This document shows positions 1 to 10,367 of a DNA stretch of 64,000 bases, in pieces. The DNA is from an uncultured Luminiphilus sp. (GTDB lineage Bacteria > Pseudomonadota > Gammaproteobacteria > Pseudomonadales > Halieaceae). The DNA is taken from the NCBI GenBank assembly GCA_905182485.1, contig CAJJBO010000003.1:183579-247578 (forward strand). The letters are read 5' to 3'. The position numbers and the translations under genes were made by a program. Positions within the stretch are counted from its first letter, which is position 1. Each line of letters starts with the position of its first letter. The notes beneath the pieces are model-generated. The model did no database searches, was not told the origin of the DNA, and saw only the letters and a program-made list of their open reading frames with translations.

Positions 1-792
1 GATCGTGGTGAGGACGCATTGATTATCTATGACGACCTCTCTAAGCAGGCGGTAGCGTATCGGCAAATTTCCTTGTTACTGCGTCGGCCACCTGGACGTG
101 AAGCCTACCCAGGGGACGTCTTTTATTTGCACTCTCGCTTGTTAGAGCGTGCTGCTCGAGTCAATGCTGACTACGTTGAGCAGGCAACGGGCGGAGAAGT
201 GAAGGGCCAAACGGGCTCTTTAACCGCTTTGCCTGTGATAGAGACGCAAGCGGGTGACGTGTCAGCATTTGTCCCGACCAACGTCATTTCTATTACTGAC
301 GGTCAAATCTTCTTAGAAGCCGATATGTTCAATGCCGGTGTGCGACCCGCAATGAACGCCGGTATTTCCGTTTCGCGGGTGGGTGGCGCGGCGCAAACCA
401 AGATTGTTAAAAAGCTATCTGGCGGTATCCGTACCGCACTGGCTCAGTACCGGGAATTGGCTGCGTTCTCGCAGTTTGCCTCTGATCTCGATGATGCGAC
501 CAAAGCGCAGCTAGAGCACGGCGAGCGCATTACCGAGTTGATGAAGCAGAAACAGTACGCACCGTTGTCGATTGCTGATATGGGTGTGTTGTTGTACGCC
601 GGCAATGAGGGTGACTTGCAAGATGTAGACGTCGCCAAGATTGGTGATTTTGAGGCCGCATTATTGAGTTACATGCGAGCTGAACATGCCGAAGTCATGC
701 AACAAATTGACGCAGATGGCGACTGGAATGATGACCGAGAGGCGTCCTTTAAGTCCGCGATAGCAACGTTTAAATCAACTCAGACTTGGTAA
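1..792 (+). CDS. atpA: ATP synthase F1 subunit alpha, C-terminal part
   Basis: The frame is open from the first base and carries about 263 residues of the roughly 510-residue alpha subunit of the F1Fo ATP synthase; the N-terminal half lies outside the window. The fragment begins just before the IIYDDLSKQ stretch of the nucleotide-binding domain. It includes the [19 protein letters not shown] region and the SVSRVGG motif with the conserved arginine that reaches into the beta-subunit catalytic site. It ends in the helical C-terminal domain. The alpha subunit carries the non-catalytic nucleotide sites of the membrane-peripheral F1 head. It is followed 6 bases later by atpG, in the standard atpAGDC order, so it is surely part of one operon. 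Identification is secure. Confidence 0.98.
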   Translation, partial: DRGEDALIIYDDLSKQAVAYRQISLLLRRPPGREAYPGDVFYLHSRLLERAARVNADYVEQATGGEVKGQTGSLTALPVIETQAGDVSAFVPTNVISITDGQIFLEADMFNAGVRPAMNAGISVSRVGGAAQTKIVKKLSGGIRTALAQYRELAAFSQFASDLDDATKAQLEHGERITELMKQKQYAPLSIADMGVLLYAGNEGDLQDVDVAKIGDFEAALLSYMRAEHAEVMQQIDADGDWNDDREASFKSAIATFKSTQTW

Positions 793-798
793 CACCGC

Positions 799-1662
799 AT
801 GGCAGCTGGTAAAGAAATACGCACTAAGATCACGAGTATTCAGAGTACTCAGAAGATCACCAGCGCCATGGAAATGGTGGCTGCTAGCAAGATGCGTCGT
901 GCCCAGGATCGTATGGAGGTTGGAAAGCCCTATGCGCAGCGGATGCGTGCGGTAGTGGGTCATATTGCCAATTCAACTCCAGAGTATCGTCACGCCTATA
1001 TGCAGGAGCGAGAGGTTAAGCGGGCGGGTTACATCATTGTGTCGACGGACCGCGGATTGTGCGGTGGACTCAATATCAATTTATTTAAAAGCGCTATTGC
1101 GTCCATGAGGGACTTGCAAGATTCGGGTGTTGAGATCGAGCTGTGCTTGGTTGGCGCTAAAGCCGGAGGTTTTTTTGCCAGCGTTGGGGGCAATGTCACG
1201 GCGACGGTAAAGGACTTGGGCGAGGAGCCGTCTCTGGGGGATCTGATCGGTGGCGTTAAATCGATGTTAGATGCTTATACAGAGGGTCGAATTGACGCGC
1301 TGTATCTCGCTGGCAATGAGTTTGTGAACACCATGACGCAGTCGCCAACTGTCGAACAGTTACTGCCTTTAAAGGCAGAACAAAACGAATCGCTGTCTCA
1401 TCATTGGGATTACCTCTACGAGCCAGATGCGCGAGAGCTTCTCGATGCACTAATGGTGCGCTATATCGAGTCCCTCGTTTATCAAGCCGTGGTAGAAAAT
1501 GGTGCTTGCGAGCAGGCCGCTCGAATGATCGCAATGAAAAATGCAACGGACAACGCGGGCGAGCTAATCGAAGATTTACAGCTGGTCTATAACAAGGCAC
1601 GGCAAGCGGCGATTACCCAGGAACTGGCAGAAATAGTAGGGGGCGCGGCAGCGATAGGCTGA
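799..1662 (+). CDS. atpG: ATP synthase F1 subunit gamma
   Basis: This 287-residue protein matches the gamma subunit, the central stalk that rotates inside the alpha3beta3 ring. The two diagnostic ends are present. The N-terminal helix reads [19 protein letters not shown] (about residues 11-29). The C-terminal helix carries the ATDNAGELI motif and ends in EIVGGAAAI. Length equals the usual 286-290 residues. It lies between atpA and atpD with a short gap on either side, as expected for the atp operon. No abnormality was seen. Confidence 0.98.
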   Translation: MAAGKEIRTKITSIQSTQKITSAMEMVAASKMRRAQDRMEVGKPYAQRMRAVVGHIANSTPEYRHAYMQEREVKRAGYIIVSTDRGLCGGLNINLFKSAIASMRDLQDSGVEIELCLVGAKAGGFFASVGGNVTATVKDLGEEPSLGDLIGGVKSMLDAYTEGRIDALYLAGNEFVNTMTQSPTVEQLLPLKAEQNESLSHHWDYLYEPDARELLDALMVRYIESLVYQAVVENGACEQAARMIAMKNATDNAGELIEDLQLVYNKARQAAITQELAEIVGGAAAIG

Positions 1663-1718
1663 GGCGTGATCCAATAACGTAACACGATGCAGCGCGGTGT
1701 TGACTGCATACCTTTTAA

Positions 1719-3124
<1,406 letters not shown>

Positions 3125-3144
3125 CGCGCGTCGGGGACTGACTT

Positions 3145-3573
3145 ATGGCGATGACCTTACAGTGCGATATTGTGAGCGCAGAAACTCAGATTTACTCAGG
3201 GCTGGTGGAGCTCCTCGTCGCTACCGGCATAGAGGGCGAGTTGGGCGTATGCCATGGACATGCTGCTTTGTTAACACGGCTGATTCCGGGACCCATTCGT
3301 CTTGTTGAGCCAACGGGTGAAGAGCACGTTTACTATGCTTCAGGCGGTTTTCTAGAAGTCCAGGGCGACGTGGTCACTGTGTTGGCTGATACCGCTGTCA
3401 GGGCTGACGATATCGACGAGGCCGCTGCCGAGACGGCGCGTCAAAACGCCGAGGAAGCGCTTGCCAATCAGCAGGGAGAAATTGATTACGGCCTCGCTTC
3501 CGCGCAATTAGCGGAAGCGACGGCGCAGTTGTCTGCTCTCCGTAAACTTAAGAACCGCGCCGGCCGCGGGTAA
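3145..3573 (+). CDS. atpC: ATP synthase F1 subunit epsilon
   Basis: A 142-residue epsilon subunit, the F1 stalk protein that couples to the c-ring and inhibits ATP hydrolysis. The N-terminal beta-sandwich begins LQCDIVSAE. It holds the GELGVCHGHAALLT stretch and a YYASGGFLEV strand. A C-terminal helical hairpin, rich in Ala, Glu and Gln, follows from about residue 90. It closes the atp operon 20 bases after atpD, in the usual place before glmU. Confidence 0.97.
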   Translation: MAMTLQCDIVSAETQIYSGLVELLVATGIEGELGVCHGHAALLTRLIPGPIRLVEPTGEEHVYYASGGFLEVQGDVVTVLADTAVRADDIDEAAAETARQNAEEALANQQGEIDYGLASAQLAEATAQLSALRKLKNRAGRG

Positions 3574-3692
3574 TACCCCCCCCAATAAACGGGTTTATTT
3601 TGGTGTTTGTTTGCCGAAGGGCCCTCGCACGCTTGCAAACTGGGCCCGGTGGGTAATGATGACGATTGCATAGAGCCTTGAGCGAATCTTTC

Positions 3693-5060
3693 ATGCTGGA
3701 AGTCATCATTTTGGCCGCCGGACAAGGTAGCCGGATGCAATCTAGGTTACCTAAAGTACTGCACCTGTTGTCTGGCCGGCCGCTAATTCATTACACCTTG
3801 GATGCCGCGCGCGCTGCCGGCGCTAACCGCATTCATGTCGTGATTGGTTGTGGCGCCGATGCCGTGAAAGCGGCTGTTCAGGCCCCTGATGTGCAGTGTC
3901 ACCTGCAAGCACAACAAAAAGGCACGGGCCACGCTGTGCAGCAAGCGATCGGTGCTTGCCATCCAGATTCAACGTTGCTCGTGTTGTTTGGCGATGTCCC
4001 GCTGGTCAGTCAGGCGACTTTACAGGCGGTGGTGGCCGCTGCTGAGGGCGGTATTGCCATGCTGTCAGCCGTGGTGGAGGACCCGTCCGGTTATGGCCGC
4101 GTCGTTCGTGATGACCGGGGTGAGTTTTCGGCGGTTGTGGAACACAAAGACGCATCGATAGACCAACACCAGTTGCGCGAGATTAATACTGGCGTGTTGG
4201 CAAGCAGAGCCAGCTCACTTGAGGATTGGCTGTCTCGGATCGAGAATAACAACGCGCAATCAGAATATTACTTACCGGATGTTTTAGCGCTTGCTAAAGC
4301 GGATGGCATCGCCGTTTCAGTGGTGGTCTCTGGCAGTGCACTGGATACTCTGGGGGTGAATACACCCCAACAACTAGAGTATTTGGAGCGCCAGCATCAA
4401 CAAATGCTGTCGGAGCAGTTGATGGCGGCCGGCGTTTTTGTGACTGATCGAGCGCGGTTGGACATCCGAGGATCGTTACGTTGTGGCCGCGACGTATCAA
4501 TTGACATCAATGTGGTGTTTGAGGGTGATGTGGTTCTGGGGGACGAGGTAACGATTGGTGCCCACTGCGTGATCCGTAACGCGACGATCGAGGCGGGTGT
4601 GCAGGTTCGGCCGTTTACTCATATCGACGGCGCTACCATCAAAGCGGGAGCAGAAATTGGCCCTTATGCTCGTCTGCGCCCTGGCACTGAGATTGGCGAG
4701 CAGGCGAAAGTCGGCAATTTTGTCGAAATAAAAAATGTGTCGCTGGGTAAGGGTGCGAAAGCCAGTCATCTTACTTATTTAGGTGATGCCACAGTGGGCG
4801 CATGGAGCAATGTGGGCGCAGGCACCATCACGTGTAATTACGATGGGGCCAACAAATATCGAACCGAACTGGGCGAGGGTGTGTTTATCGGATCAAACAG
4901 CACCTTAGTGGCCCCTTTATCTGTCGCGTCTGGTGGCTTTGTGGCCGCGGGCTCAACGATTACCGACGATGTGGCAATCGATCAGCTGGCGGTTGCCCGA
5001 GGCCGGCAGAGTAACGTAGACGGCTGGCAGCGTCCCACCAAAACCAAGGATGAATCTTAA
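3693..5060 (+). CDS. glmU: bifunctional UDP-GlcNAc pyrophosphorylase / GlcN-1-P acetyltransferase
   Basis: GlmU makes UDP-N-acetylglucosamine from glucosamine-1-phosphate in two steps, feeding peptidoglycan and lipid A synthesis in the cytoplasm. The N-terminal uridyltransferase domain opens with LAAGQGSRM and a lysine soon after, with QKGTGHAVQQ and FGDVPL downstream. The C-terminal half is a left-handed beta-helix of hexapeptide repeats, with GNFVEIKN, HLTYLGDA and GTITCNYDG. The frame is open further upstream to a TTG at 3666, but the ATG at 3693 starts exactly where family members begin and gives 455 residues, the normal length. The stop codon overlaps the glmS start by one base (TAATG), so the two genes are probably translationally coupled. 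Confidence 0.97.
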   Translation: MLEVIILAAGQGSRMQSRLPKVLHLLSGRPLIHYTLDAARAAGANRIHVVIGCGADAVKAAVQAPDVQCHLQAQQKGTGHAVQQAIGACHPDSTLLVLFGDVPLVSQATLQAVVAAAEGGIAMLSAVVEDPSGYGRVVRDDRGEFSAVVEHKDASIDQHQLREINTGVLASRASSLEDWLSRIENNNAQSEYYLPDVLALAKADGIAVSVVVSGSALDTLGVNTPQQLEYLERQHQQMLSEQLMAAGVFVTDRARLDIRGSLRCGRDVSIDINVVFEGDVVLGDEVTIGAHCVIRNATIEAGVQVRPFTHIDGATIKAGAEIGPYARLRPGTEIGEQAKVGNFVEIKNVSLGKGAKASHLTYLGDATVGAWSNVGAGTITCNYDGANKYRTELGEGVFIGSNSTLVAPLSVASGGFVAAGSTITDDVAIDQLAVARGRQSNVDGWQRPTKTKDES

Positions 5061-6883
5061 TGTGCGGCATTGTGGCGGTAGCTGCCCGACGAGATTGCAC
5101 CGATATTCTTCTCGAAGGCCTTCGCAGGCTCGAGTACCGTGGATATGACTCAGCTGGGTTTGCGCTCATCGATCGCGAAGGTCAATTGTCGAGTCATAAA
5201 ACCTTAGGTCGCGTTGCCGCGTTAGAGGCCGTGCAACTGGCGACACCGTTGAGCGGTGGCACGGGAATTGCCCACACGCGTTGGGCGACCCATGGTGCAC
5301 CGTCGGTTGCCAACGCCCACCCTCATGTCATTAATGACCGCATTGCGGTGGTGCACAATGGGATTATTGAAAATCACGAACTGTTTCGGTCTGCGTTAGC
5401 AGCGCGGGGCTGCCAGTTTGCGTCGGAAACTGACACCGAGGTAGTGGCACATTTAATTGCACTGGCAATCGAAGAAGGTGACCACGACTTATTAGCGGCG
5501 GTACAGCAGGTCCTGCCAAAACTGCAAGGCGCCTATGCGCTCGCTGTTATTGATCGCGAATCACCCAATCAACTGGTAGTGGCACGCCAAGGTAGTCCAT
5601 TGGTGCTGGGCGTTGGTCTTGGGGAATACTTTGCTGGGTCAGACACTCTCGCGCTGCAGTCCGTTACCGATACGTTTATTTACCTCGAAGAGGGCGATGT
5701 CGCCCAGTTGACGGCAGATGGCTATGCCATTTTTAACGTTGAGGGGCAGCCGGTCGATCGAGGCCAAAATCGCCTTGCATTACGCCCTGAAAACCAAGGC
5801 TTGGGTGGCTACGACCACTACATGCGCAAGGAGATTTTTGAGCAACCTGCCCGCCTACAGGACACGATTAAGGGCGCCAACGCGGATGATCGCGCGTTTG
5901 ATGATAACGCGACGGAGCTGTTCTCGCGGGTTCAGGCTGTTCAGATTGTGGCCTGTGGCACCAGTTATCACGCTGGCCTAGTCGCCCGACACTGGATCGA
6001 ATCATTGACGGGACTGCCCTGTCAGGTCGAAGTTGCGTCAGAGTACCGCTACCGCAATGCGGTGGTGCTCCCCAATACCCTCATGGTGGGTATTTCGCAG
6101 TCAGGTGAAACGGCGGATACGCTAGCGGCTTTGGAGCATGTGGGCGTTGAAAACGTCCTCGCAAGGTTGGCGATCTGTAACGTTGATCATAGTGCTATGG
6201 TTCGTGCCTGCGAGTTGGTGTATTTGACGCAGGCGGGCGCAGAGATTGGCGTCGCATCAACCAAGGCGTTCACGACACAACTCGCGGCGTTGCTTATGCT
6301 GACGTCGCGGTTGGCCCACCATCATGCATCGGACACACTGGCCACGCAGGATATTGAGTCTGCGTTACAGGAGTTAGCGACGGTGTCTGACCAGGTGTTG
6401 GCGTGCGATGACAAGATCAAAACGTTGGCGCGGCGCTTCACCAATAAGCACCATGCTTTATTCCTAGGTCGGGGCATTTATTACCCCATTGCCATGGAGG
6501 GCGCGCTGAAGTTAAAAGAGATATCATATATTCATGCCGAAGCCTACCCTGCAGGAGAGCTTAAGCATGGTCCGCTTGCGCTGGTGGACGAGGATATGCC
6601 GGTCGTTGCGGTGGCACCAGATGATCTACTGATGGAAAAACTGCGGTCCAATCTTGAAGAGGTTCGCGCTCGTGGCGGTCACTTATTTGTGTTTGCCAGT
6701 GAAAAGGCGGGTTATCAATCGGGCCCGAGTTGTGATGTGTTAGAGCTTCCCGTCGCGAGTAACCTTGCGGGTCCCATTGCTTTCACCATCGCGTTACAAC
6801 TGTTGTCATATCACGTCGCGGTAGCCAAGGGTACTGATGTGGACAAGCCCCGTAACCTCGCGAAGTCAGTCACAGTGGAGTAA
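5060..6883 (+). CDS. glmS: glutamine--fructose-6-phosphate aminotransferase (isomerizing)
   Basis: GlmS converts fructose-6-phosphate and glutamine to glucosamine-6-phosphate, the committed step of amino-sugar synthesis. The protein is 607 residues, as expected. Cys2, which becomes the N-terminal nucleophile of the glutaminase domain, is present in MCGIVAV. RRLEYRGYDSAG and the HTRWATHG motif follow. Two SIS sugar-isomerase domains follow: CGTSYHAG with SQSGETADT, and later the FLGRGIYYPIAMEGALKLKE region. The C-terminus ends KSVTVE, typical of the family. No glmS ribozyme is expected in this group and none was seen. The gene follows glmU directly, so both steps of UDP-GlcNAc supply lie in one operon. 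Confidence 0.98.
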   Translation: MCGIVAVAARRDCTDILLEGLRRLEYRGYDSAGFALIDREGQLSSHKTLGRVAALEAVQLATPLSGGTGIAHTRWATHGAPSVANAHPHVINDRIAVVHNGIIENHELFRSALAARGCQFASETDTEVVAHLIALAIEEGDHDLLAAVQQVLPKLQGAYALAVIDRESPNQLVVARQGSPLVLGVGLGEYFAGSDTLALQSVTDTFIYLEEGDVAQLTADGYAIFNVEGQPVDRGQNRLALRPENQGLGGYDHYMRKEIFEQPARLQDTIKGANADDRAFDDNATELFSRVQAVQIVACGTSYHAGLVARHWIESLTGLPCQVEVASEYRYRNAVVLPNTLMVGISQSGETADTLAALEHVGVENVLARLAICNVDHSAMVRACELVYLTQAGAEIGVASTKAFTTQLAALLMLTSRLAHHHASDTLATQDIESALQELATVSDQVLACDDKIKTLARRFTNKHHALFLGRGIYYPIAMEGALKLKEISYIHAEAYPAGELKHGPLALVDEDMPVVAVAPDDLLMEKLRSNLEEVRARGGHLFVFASEKAGYQSGPSCDVLELPVASNLAGPIAFTIALQLLSYHVAVAKGTDVDKPRNLAKSVTVE

Positions 6884-6910
6884 TGCACAACAGTAAATTA
6901 ACAGGAGTTA

Positions 6911-7033
6911 ATGGTGGAAATAAATTTTTACATTTGGTTAATTTCGACGATTGCGGTGACAGCATATTCTTGGATTTTGATCGCAAAATGGGCAAAGAAA
7001 AAAGAGACGGAACAACAACCCCTCGAAGACTAA
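6911..7033 (+). CDS. small single-helix membrane protein (40 aa), unknown function
   Basis: A short reading frame directly after glmS encodes about 40 residues. A hydrophobic segment of about 20 residues (IWLISTIAVTAYSWILIA) is followed by a basic patch (KWAKKK) and an acidic tail (ETEQQPLED). That is the layout of a small single-pass inner-membrane protein with a cytoplasmic C-terminus. A good ribosome-binding site (AGGAG) sits just before the start. Either the ATG at 6911 or the adjacent GTG at 6914 could be used; spacing favours the GTG. I do not recognise a family. The gene could be cotranscribed with glmS, 27 bases upstream. A different overlapping frame from 6883 is longer but lacks this signal and looks spurious. 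Confidence 0.6.
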   Translation: MVEINFYIWLISTIAVTAYSWILIAKWAKKKETEQQPLED

Positions 7034-7074
7034 TTGACTGCTGTGAAACACTCCGCAACGGTTGAGTCGTCTTT

Positions 7075-7458
7075 TTGACCTCATTGCCTCATAAGTGCTC
7101 CGTGTTGACAATCGTTCTTGCCGTGGCTCATCTCATGCTTGAGACTTTATTTACCGTAAAATTTGGGCAAACCTTTGCGGGATATGTACCCGACCTGATT
7201 GCTGTTGCCTTATTACTGATCGGTGGTTATCTGACGATTAAAAACTCAAATGCAGTGGGTATTTTGTGAAGCGCATGGGGTTTTGCGTGTTGTCTTCATT
7301 ATCGCTCTTGGGCGTGTCGATTTAATGATGTGATGGAAGGGACGTCGACAGAGCTAGTCGAGACAATCATGACCGTTTTGGCGGTCACGATACCTATTTC
7401 ATTCATTGCAGTTGGCGTGACGCTCATCGCATGCCTGCCAAAACGTCGACGCCACTGA
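7075..7458 (+). pseudogene. conserved-looking multi-helix membrane protein interrupted by an in-frame TGA
   Basis: A single reading frame of 127 codons runs from a TTG at 7075 to the TGA at 7456-7458 but contains one internal TGA at 7267-7269. The part before it holds two hydrophobic helices (LTIVLAVAHLML and PDLIAVALLLIGGYLTI). The part after it continues in the same frame as SAWGFACCLHYRSWAW, with a further long hydrophobic helix (TVLAVTIPISFIAVGVTLIA), and ends in PKRRRH. The two halves look like one protein of three to four helices with a Cys or Trp codon changed to TGA. The start codon is uncertain because no good ribosome-binding site is visible. It could be two separate small proteins, but the continuity argues against that. 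I do not recognise a named family. Confidence 0.5.
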
Positions 7459-7598
7459 GCAAAAAAGCGCCTCGCTGATCGCGGTGAGTGTAAGGGGGGG
7501 TAAAATACGGTGACGAGATGCCGTTAGCGTCGCGTTAACCCTGCAATGAGCGGTCATTTGGGCTTTGCGTGCCGCGACAAGCGTGTCAAAAATCAGAG

Positions 7599-7635
7599 GG
7601 TTACGGCGAGGCTTGTGCTAGGCCCCACCGTAACC
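7599..7635 (-). terminator. probable intrinsic terminator of the small secreted-protein gene
   Basis: GGTTACGG at 7599-7606 pairs perfectly with CCGTAACC at 7628-7635. Read on the minus strand, the hairpin is followed within about six bases by TTTTT. It lies 16 bases beyond the stop of the 7651-8007 gene, in the right place and orientation to end its transcript. The loop is long (21 bases), which lowers confidence. Confidence 0.5.
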
Positions 7636-7650
7636 GGAAGAGAAACTTTA

Positions 7651-8007
7651 TCAGGGGTTGGCAGCTTTGAATGCCTTAATAGCGGTATTGAAGTCAGCTG
7701 CCACTTGTTCTTCCCGCGAGACTGCCGCGTTGTAGTCGGCAGCCGCCAGCGCATAGCGCTCGTCAGCATCGCTATCGCCCTCGTCCATCGCCGCTTTTTC
7801 AGCGGTCATTTGGTCGTCCACACAGGTGAGATACTCAGCATTAGCGGCTTGAAAGGCTTTAACTTCGCCTTGTGATGCCACCATATCTTCCATTGTTGCA
7901 CTGCCACCGTCTGGCGTCGGGGGCGCTACTGGAACATCACAGGCAAAAGCACCACTCAATGGCGTGGCAAGCAAGGCGAAGGCGAGCGTAACGGGTTTCA
8001 TATCCAT
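7651..8007 (-). CDS. small secreted/periplasmic protein of unknown function (118 aa)
   Basis: The protein has a typical Sec signal peptide. A short N-terminus with one lysine leads into a hydrophobic core (VTLAFALLATPL) and an AFA-C junction near residue 22. The site resembles a type I cleavage site more than a lipobox, because no Leu stands at position -3. The mature part is acidic and Ala/Glu-rich and probably helical, with only two cysteines (at the junction and in YLTCVDD) that could pair. AAGGAAA precedes the ATG at good spacing. It is a single-gene unit on the minus strand between plus-strand genes, with its own candidate terminator. I recognise no family, so function is unknown. Confidence 0.7.
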   Translation of the reverse strand: MDMKPVTLAFALLATPLSGAFACDVPVAPPTPDGGSATMEDMVASQGEVKAFQAANAEYLTCVDDQMTAEKAAMDEGDSDADERYALAAADYNAAVSREEQVAADFNTAIKAFKAANP

Positions 8008-8200
8008 TTTAGATTTCCTTTTTTAAGCAGCCAAATGTTGGCGTTTTTATCGAGACGCTGCCGCGGCGATACACTACCGGGATCAGGTCTTTATAGAGGC
8101 TTCTGTTATACCAATGAACGCGGCCTGAATAAACCATCTATGTCACATCTCATCACAACGTTTATCCAACCCCTAAAGCGCATTCCGTTACACTACGCGC

Positions 8201-10358
8201 ATGGATGTTTCCGATATTTTAAACCCCCTGAATGCCGCACAGCGAGAGGCTGTGACCGCGTCTACCAGTAACCAGCTTGTCTTAGCCGGCGCAGGGTCTG
8301 GCAAAACGAGCGTGCTCGTGCATCGCATCGCCTGGCTATTAGAAGCAGAGCAGGTGTCGCCTTTTTCAATACTCGCTGTGACCTTTACCAACAAGGCTGC
8401 GCGTGAGATGCGGCACCGCATCGAATCCTTGATGGGGCAGTCGTTTGGCGGCATGTGGGTGGGCACGTTTCACGGCCTTGCCCACCGCTTGCTCCGCACG
8501 CATTGGCAGGAAGCGGGTCTAATTCAAGACTTCCAGATTCTCGACAGCGACGATCAGCTGCGGCTAATTAAGCGAGTAATACCGGGACTAGAGCTGGATG
8601 ATACCCGCTGGCCACCCAAGCAGGCGCAGTGGTTTATTAATGGACAGAAAGATGAGGGACTCCGTGCGCGCCATGTTGATGTCCCGCTAGGCGATTTATA
8701 TGCCAAGACCATGGTGCGCGTGTATGCCGCTTATGAAGAGGCCTGTGAGCGAGGCGGCCTGGTCGACTTTGCTGAGTTGTTACTCCGTGCGCACGAGTTG
8801 TGGCTCAAGTCTCCCTCAACGCTCGCCCATTACCAAGCGCGTTTTAAAGCACGTGATGGTGGACGAGTTTCAAGATACCAACACGATTCAGTATGCGTGG
8901 CTGCGTGTTTTAGCGGGACAAACTATTCCGGTGGTTGCAGTGGGTGACGACGATCAGTCTATCTACGGCTGGCGTGGCGCTAAAGTCGAAAATATCCAAC
9001 GATTTTCAGAAGACTTTGCTGGCACCGTGACGGTGAGATTAGAGCAAAACTACCGCTCCACCGAGACTATTCTCGAAGCCGCAAACGGCCTCATTTCTCG
9101 CAATGCCGGGCGATTGGGTAAAAACTTGTGGACTGAAGGGGAGCGGGGCGACCCGATCACGCTCTACGCTGGCTTTAACGAACAAGACGAAGCGCGCTAT
9201 ATCGTAGAACAAGCAGAAACGTGGTGCGACGAGGGGAATCCACGGCGGTCGGTAGCGATTTTATATCGCTCAAACGCGCAATCACGTGTGTTGGAAGAAG
9301 CGCTGCTCCGAGAGCGTATCCCATACCGTATTTATGGGGGGCAGCGATTCTACGAACGGCTAGAAATTCGGAATGCGCTGGCCTATTTGCGGCTGGCTCA
9401 AGCTCGTCGTGACGATGCCGCATTGGAGCGTGTTTTGAATACGCCGCCGCGTGGCATCGGTAATAAGACAGTAGAGAAACTGAGAGAGGTCGCTAGGCGA
9501 GACCAAGCACCCCTGTGGGAGGCGATAGAAGTAGTGCGGAAACAGACGCTGTTACCGGCACGAGCACTCACTGCGCTCGCGAATTTCCAAGCACTGATTG
9601 ACGATTTTGCGACATCCGCTGAGACCTTATCCCTTGATGAATTTACAGAGCATGTCATCGAGATGTCAGGATTGATGAATTATCACCGGTCGGAAAAAGG
9701 TGAGCGTGGGCAAGCGCGGGTGGAAAACCTACAGGAATTGGTCACAGCAACACGGCTATTTGAACCCGAGGACGAGACCATCTCGCCGTTGCCGCAATTC
9801 CTGGATCAAGTGGCATTAGATTCTGGTGATCGGCAAGCTGATGAAGACCAAGACGCAGTTCAGTTGATGACCTTGCACAGTGCCAAAGGATTAGAGTTTC
9901 CCTTAGTGTTTATGGCGGGCGTGGAAGAAAACCTGTTTCCCCATCAAATGTCGTTAGAGGAGCCGGGCCGATTGGAAGAGGAACGCCGACTCGCGTATGT
10001 GGGTATTACTCGTGCGATGCAGAAATTGATCGTGACCTATGCAGAAAATCGACGTTTACATGGCAGTGATATGTACAACACACCGTCGCGTTTTATCCGC
10101 GAGATACCCGGCGAACTCATCGAAGAAGTGCGCCTCAATGGTTCGGTGTCCCGTCCTCTTGGGTCCTTGTCGCATCATTCCTTGACCGAACCGCCTGTTG
10201 AGGGACTCGATTTGGGTCGTCGGGTTTTGCATCAAGTATTTGGCGAAGGCGTGGTGACTCAATTTGAAGGTCAGGGCAGTAATGCTAGGGTCGAGGTGAG
10301 TTTTAGCGAAGGCAGTAAATGGCTAGTGCTGCAGTATGCGAATCTAACAATTCTGTAA
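8201..10358 (+). CDS. uvrD: DNA helicase II (UvrD), frame broken near 8849
   Basis: UvrD is the superfamily 1 3'-5' helicase of nucleotide-excision and mismatch repair. The start matches the family (MDVSDILNPLNAAQREAV), followed by Walker A AGAGSGKT, the TFTNKAA motif, GTFHGLAHR and QILDSDDQ. After ARFK near 8848 the frame is lost. Removing one base around 8849 restores HVMVDEFQDTN (Walker B), GDDDQSIYGWRGA, QNYRST, TLHSAKGLEFP and VGITRAMQKL. The corrected protein is about 718 residues, as in E. coli (720). The C-terminus keeps the Tudor-like GRRVLHQVFGEGVV segment. The break probably reflects a sequence error. The TRAP-type binding-protein gene follows after 9 bases and may share the transcript. 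Confidence 0.94.
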
Positions 10359-10367
10359 GGCGAAATC

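Noticed and set aside
3574-3640. Terminator between atpC and glmU
   Set aside because: AATAAAC and GTTTATT can pair, but the loop would be two bases and the stem is AT-rich; the GGGCCC repeats nearby give only a six-base stem with a long loop.
6883-7065. A 60-codon open frame right after glmS in another frame
   Set aside because: It starts one base from the glmS stop but has a polar, protein-unlike sequence; the overlapping 40-residue frame has the ribosome-binding site and a membrane helix.
7267-7300. Selenocysteine insertion at the in-frame TGA
   Set aside because: The nearby hairpin begins three or four bases after the TGA and has only five pairs, unlike bacterial SECIS elements. A second TGA in spoT and many frameshifts point to errors.
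7546-7875. A 109-codon open frame antisense to the small secreted-protein gene
   Set aside because: The minus-strand gene has a signal peptide, ribosome-binding site and terminator; the plus-strand frame has none of these.
8840-8860. Programmed frameshift in uvrD or the other broken genes
   Set aside because: There are no consistent slippery heptamers or following structures, and the families involved are not known for recoding.
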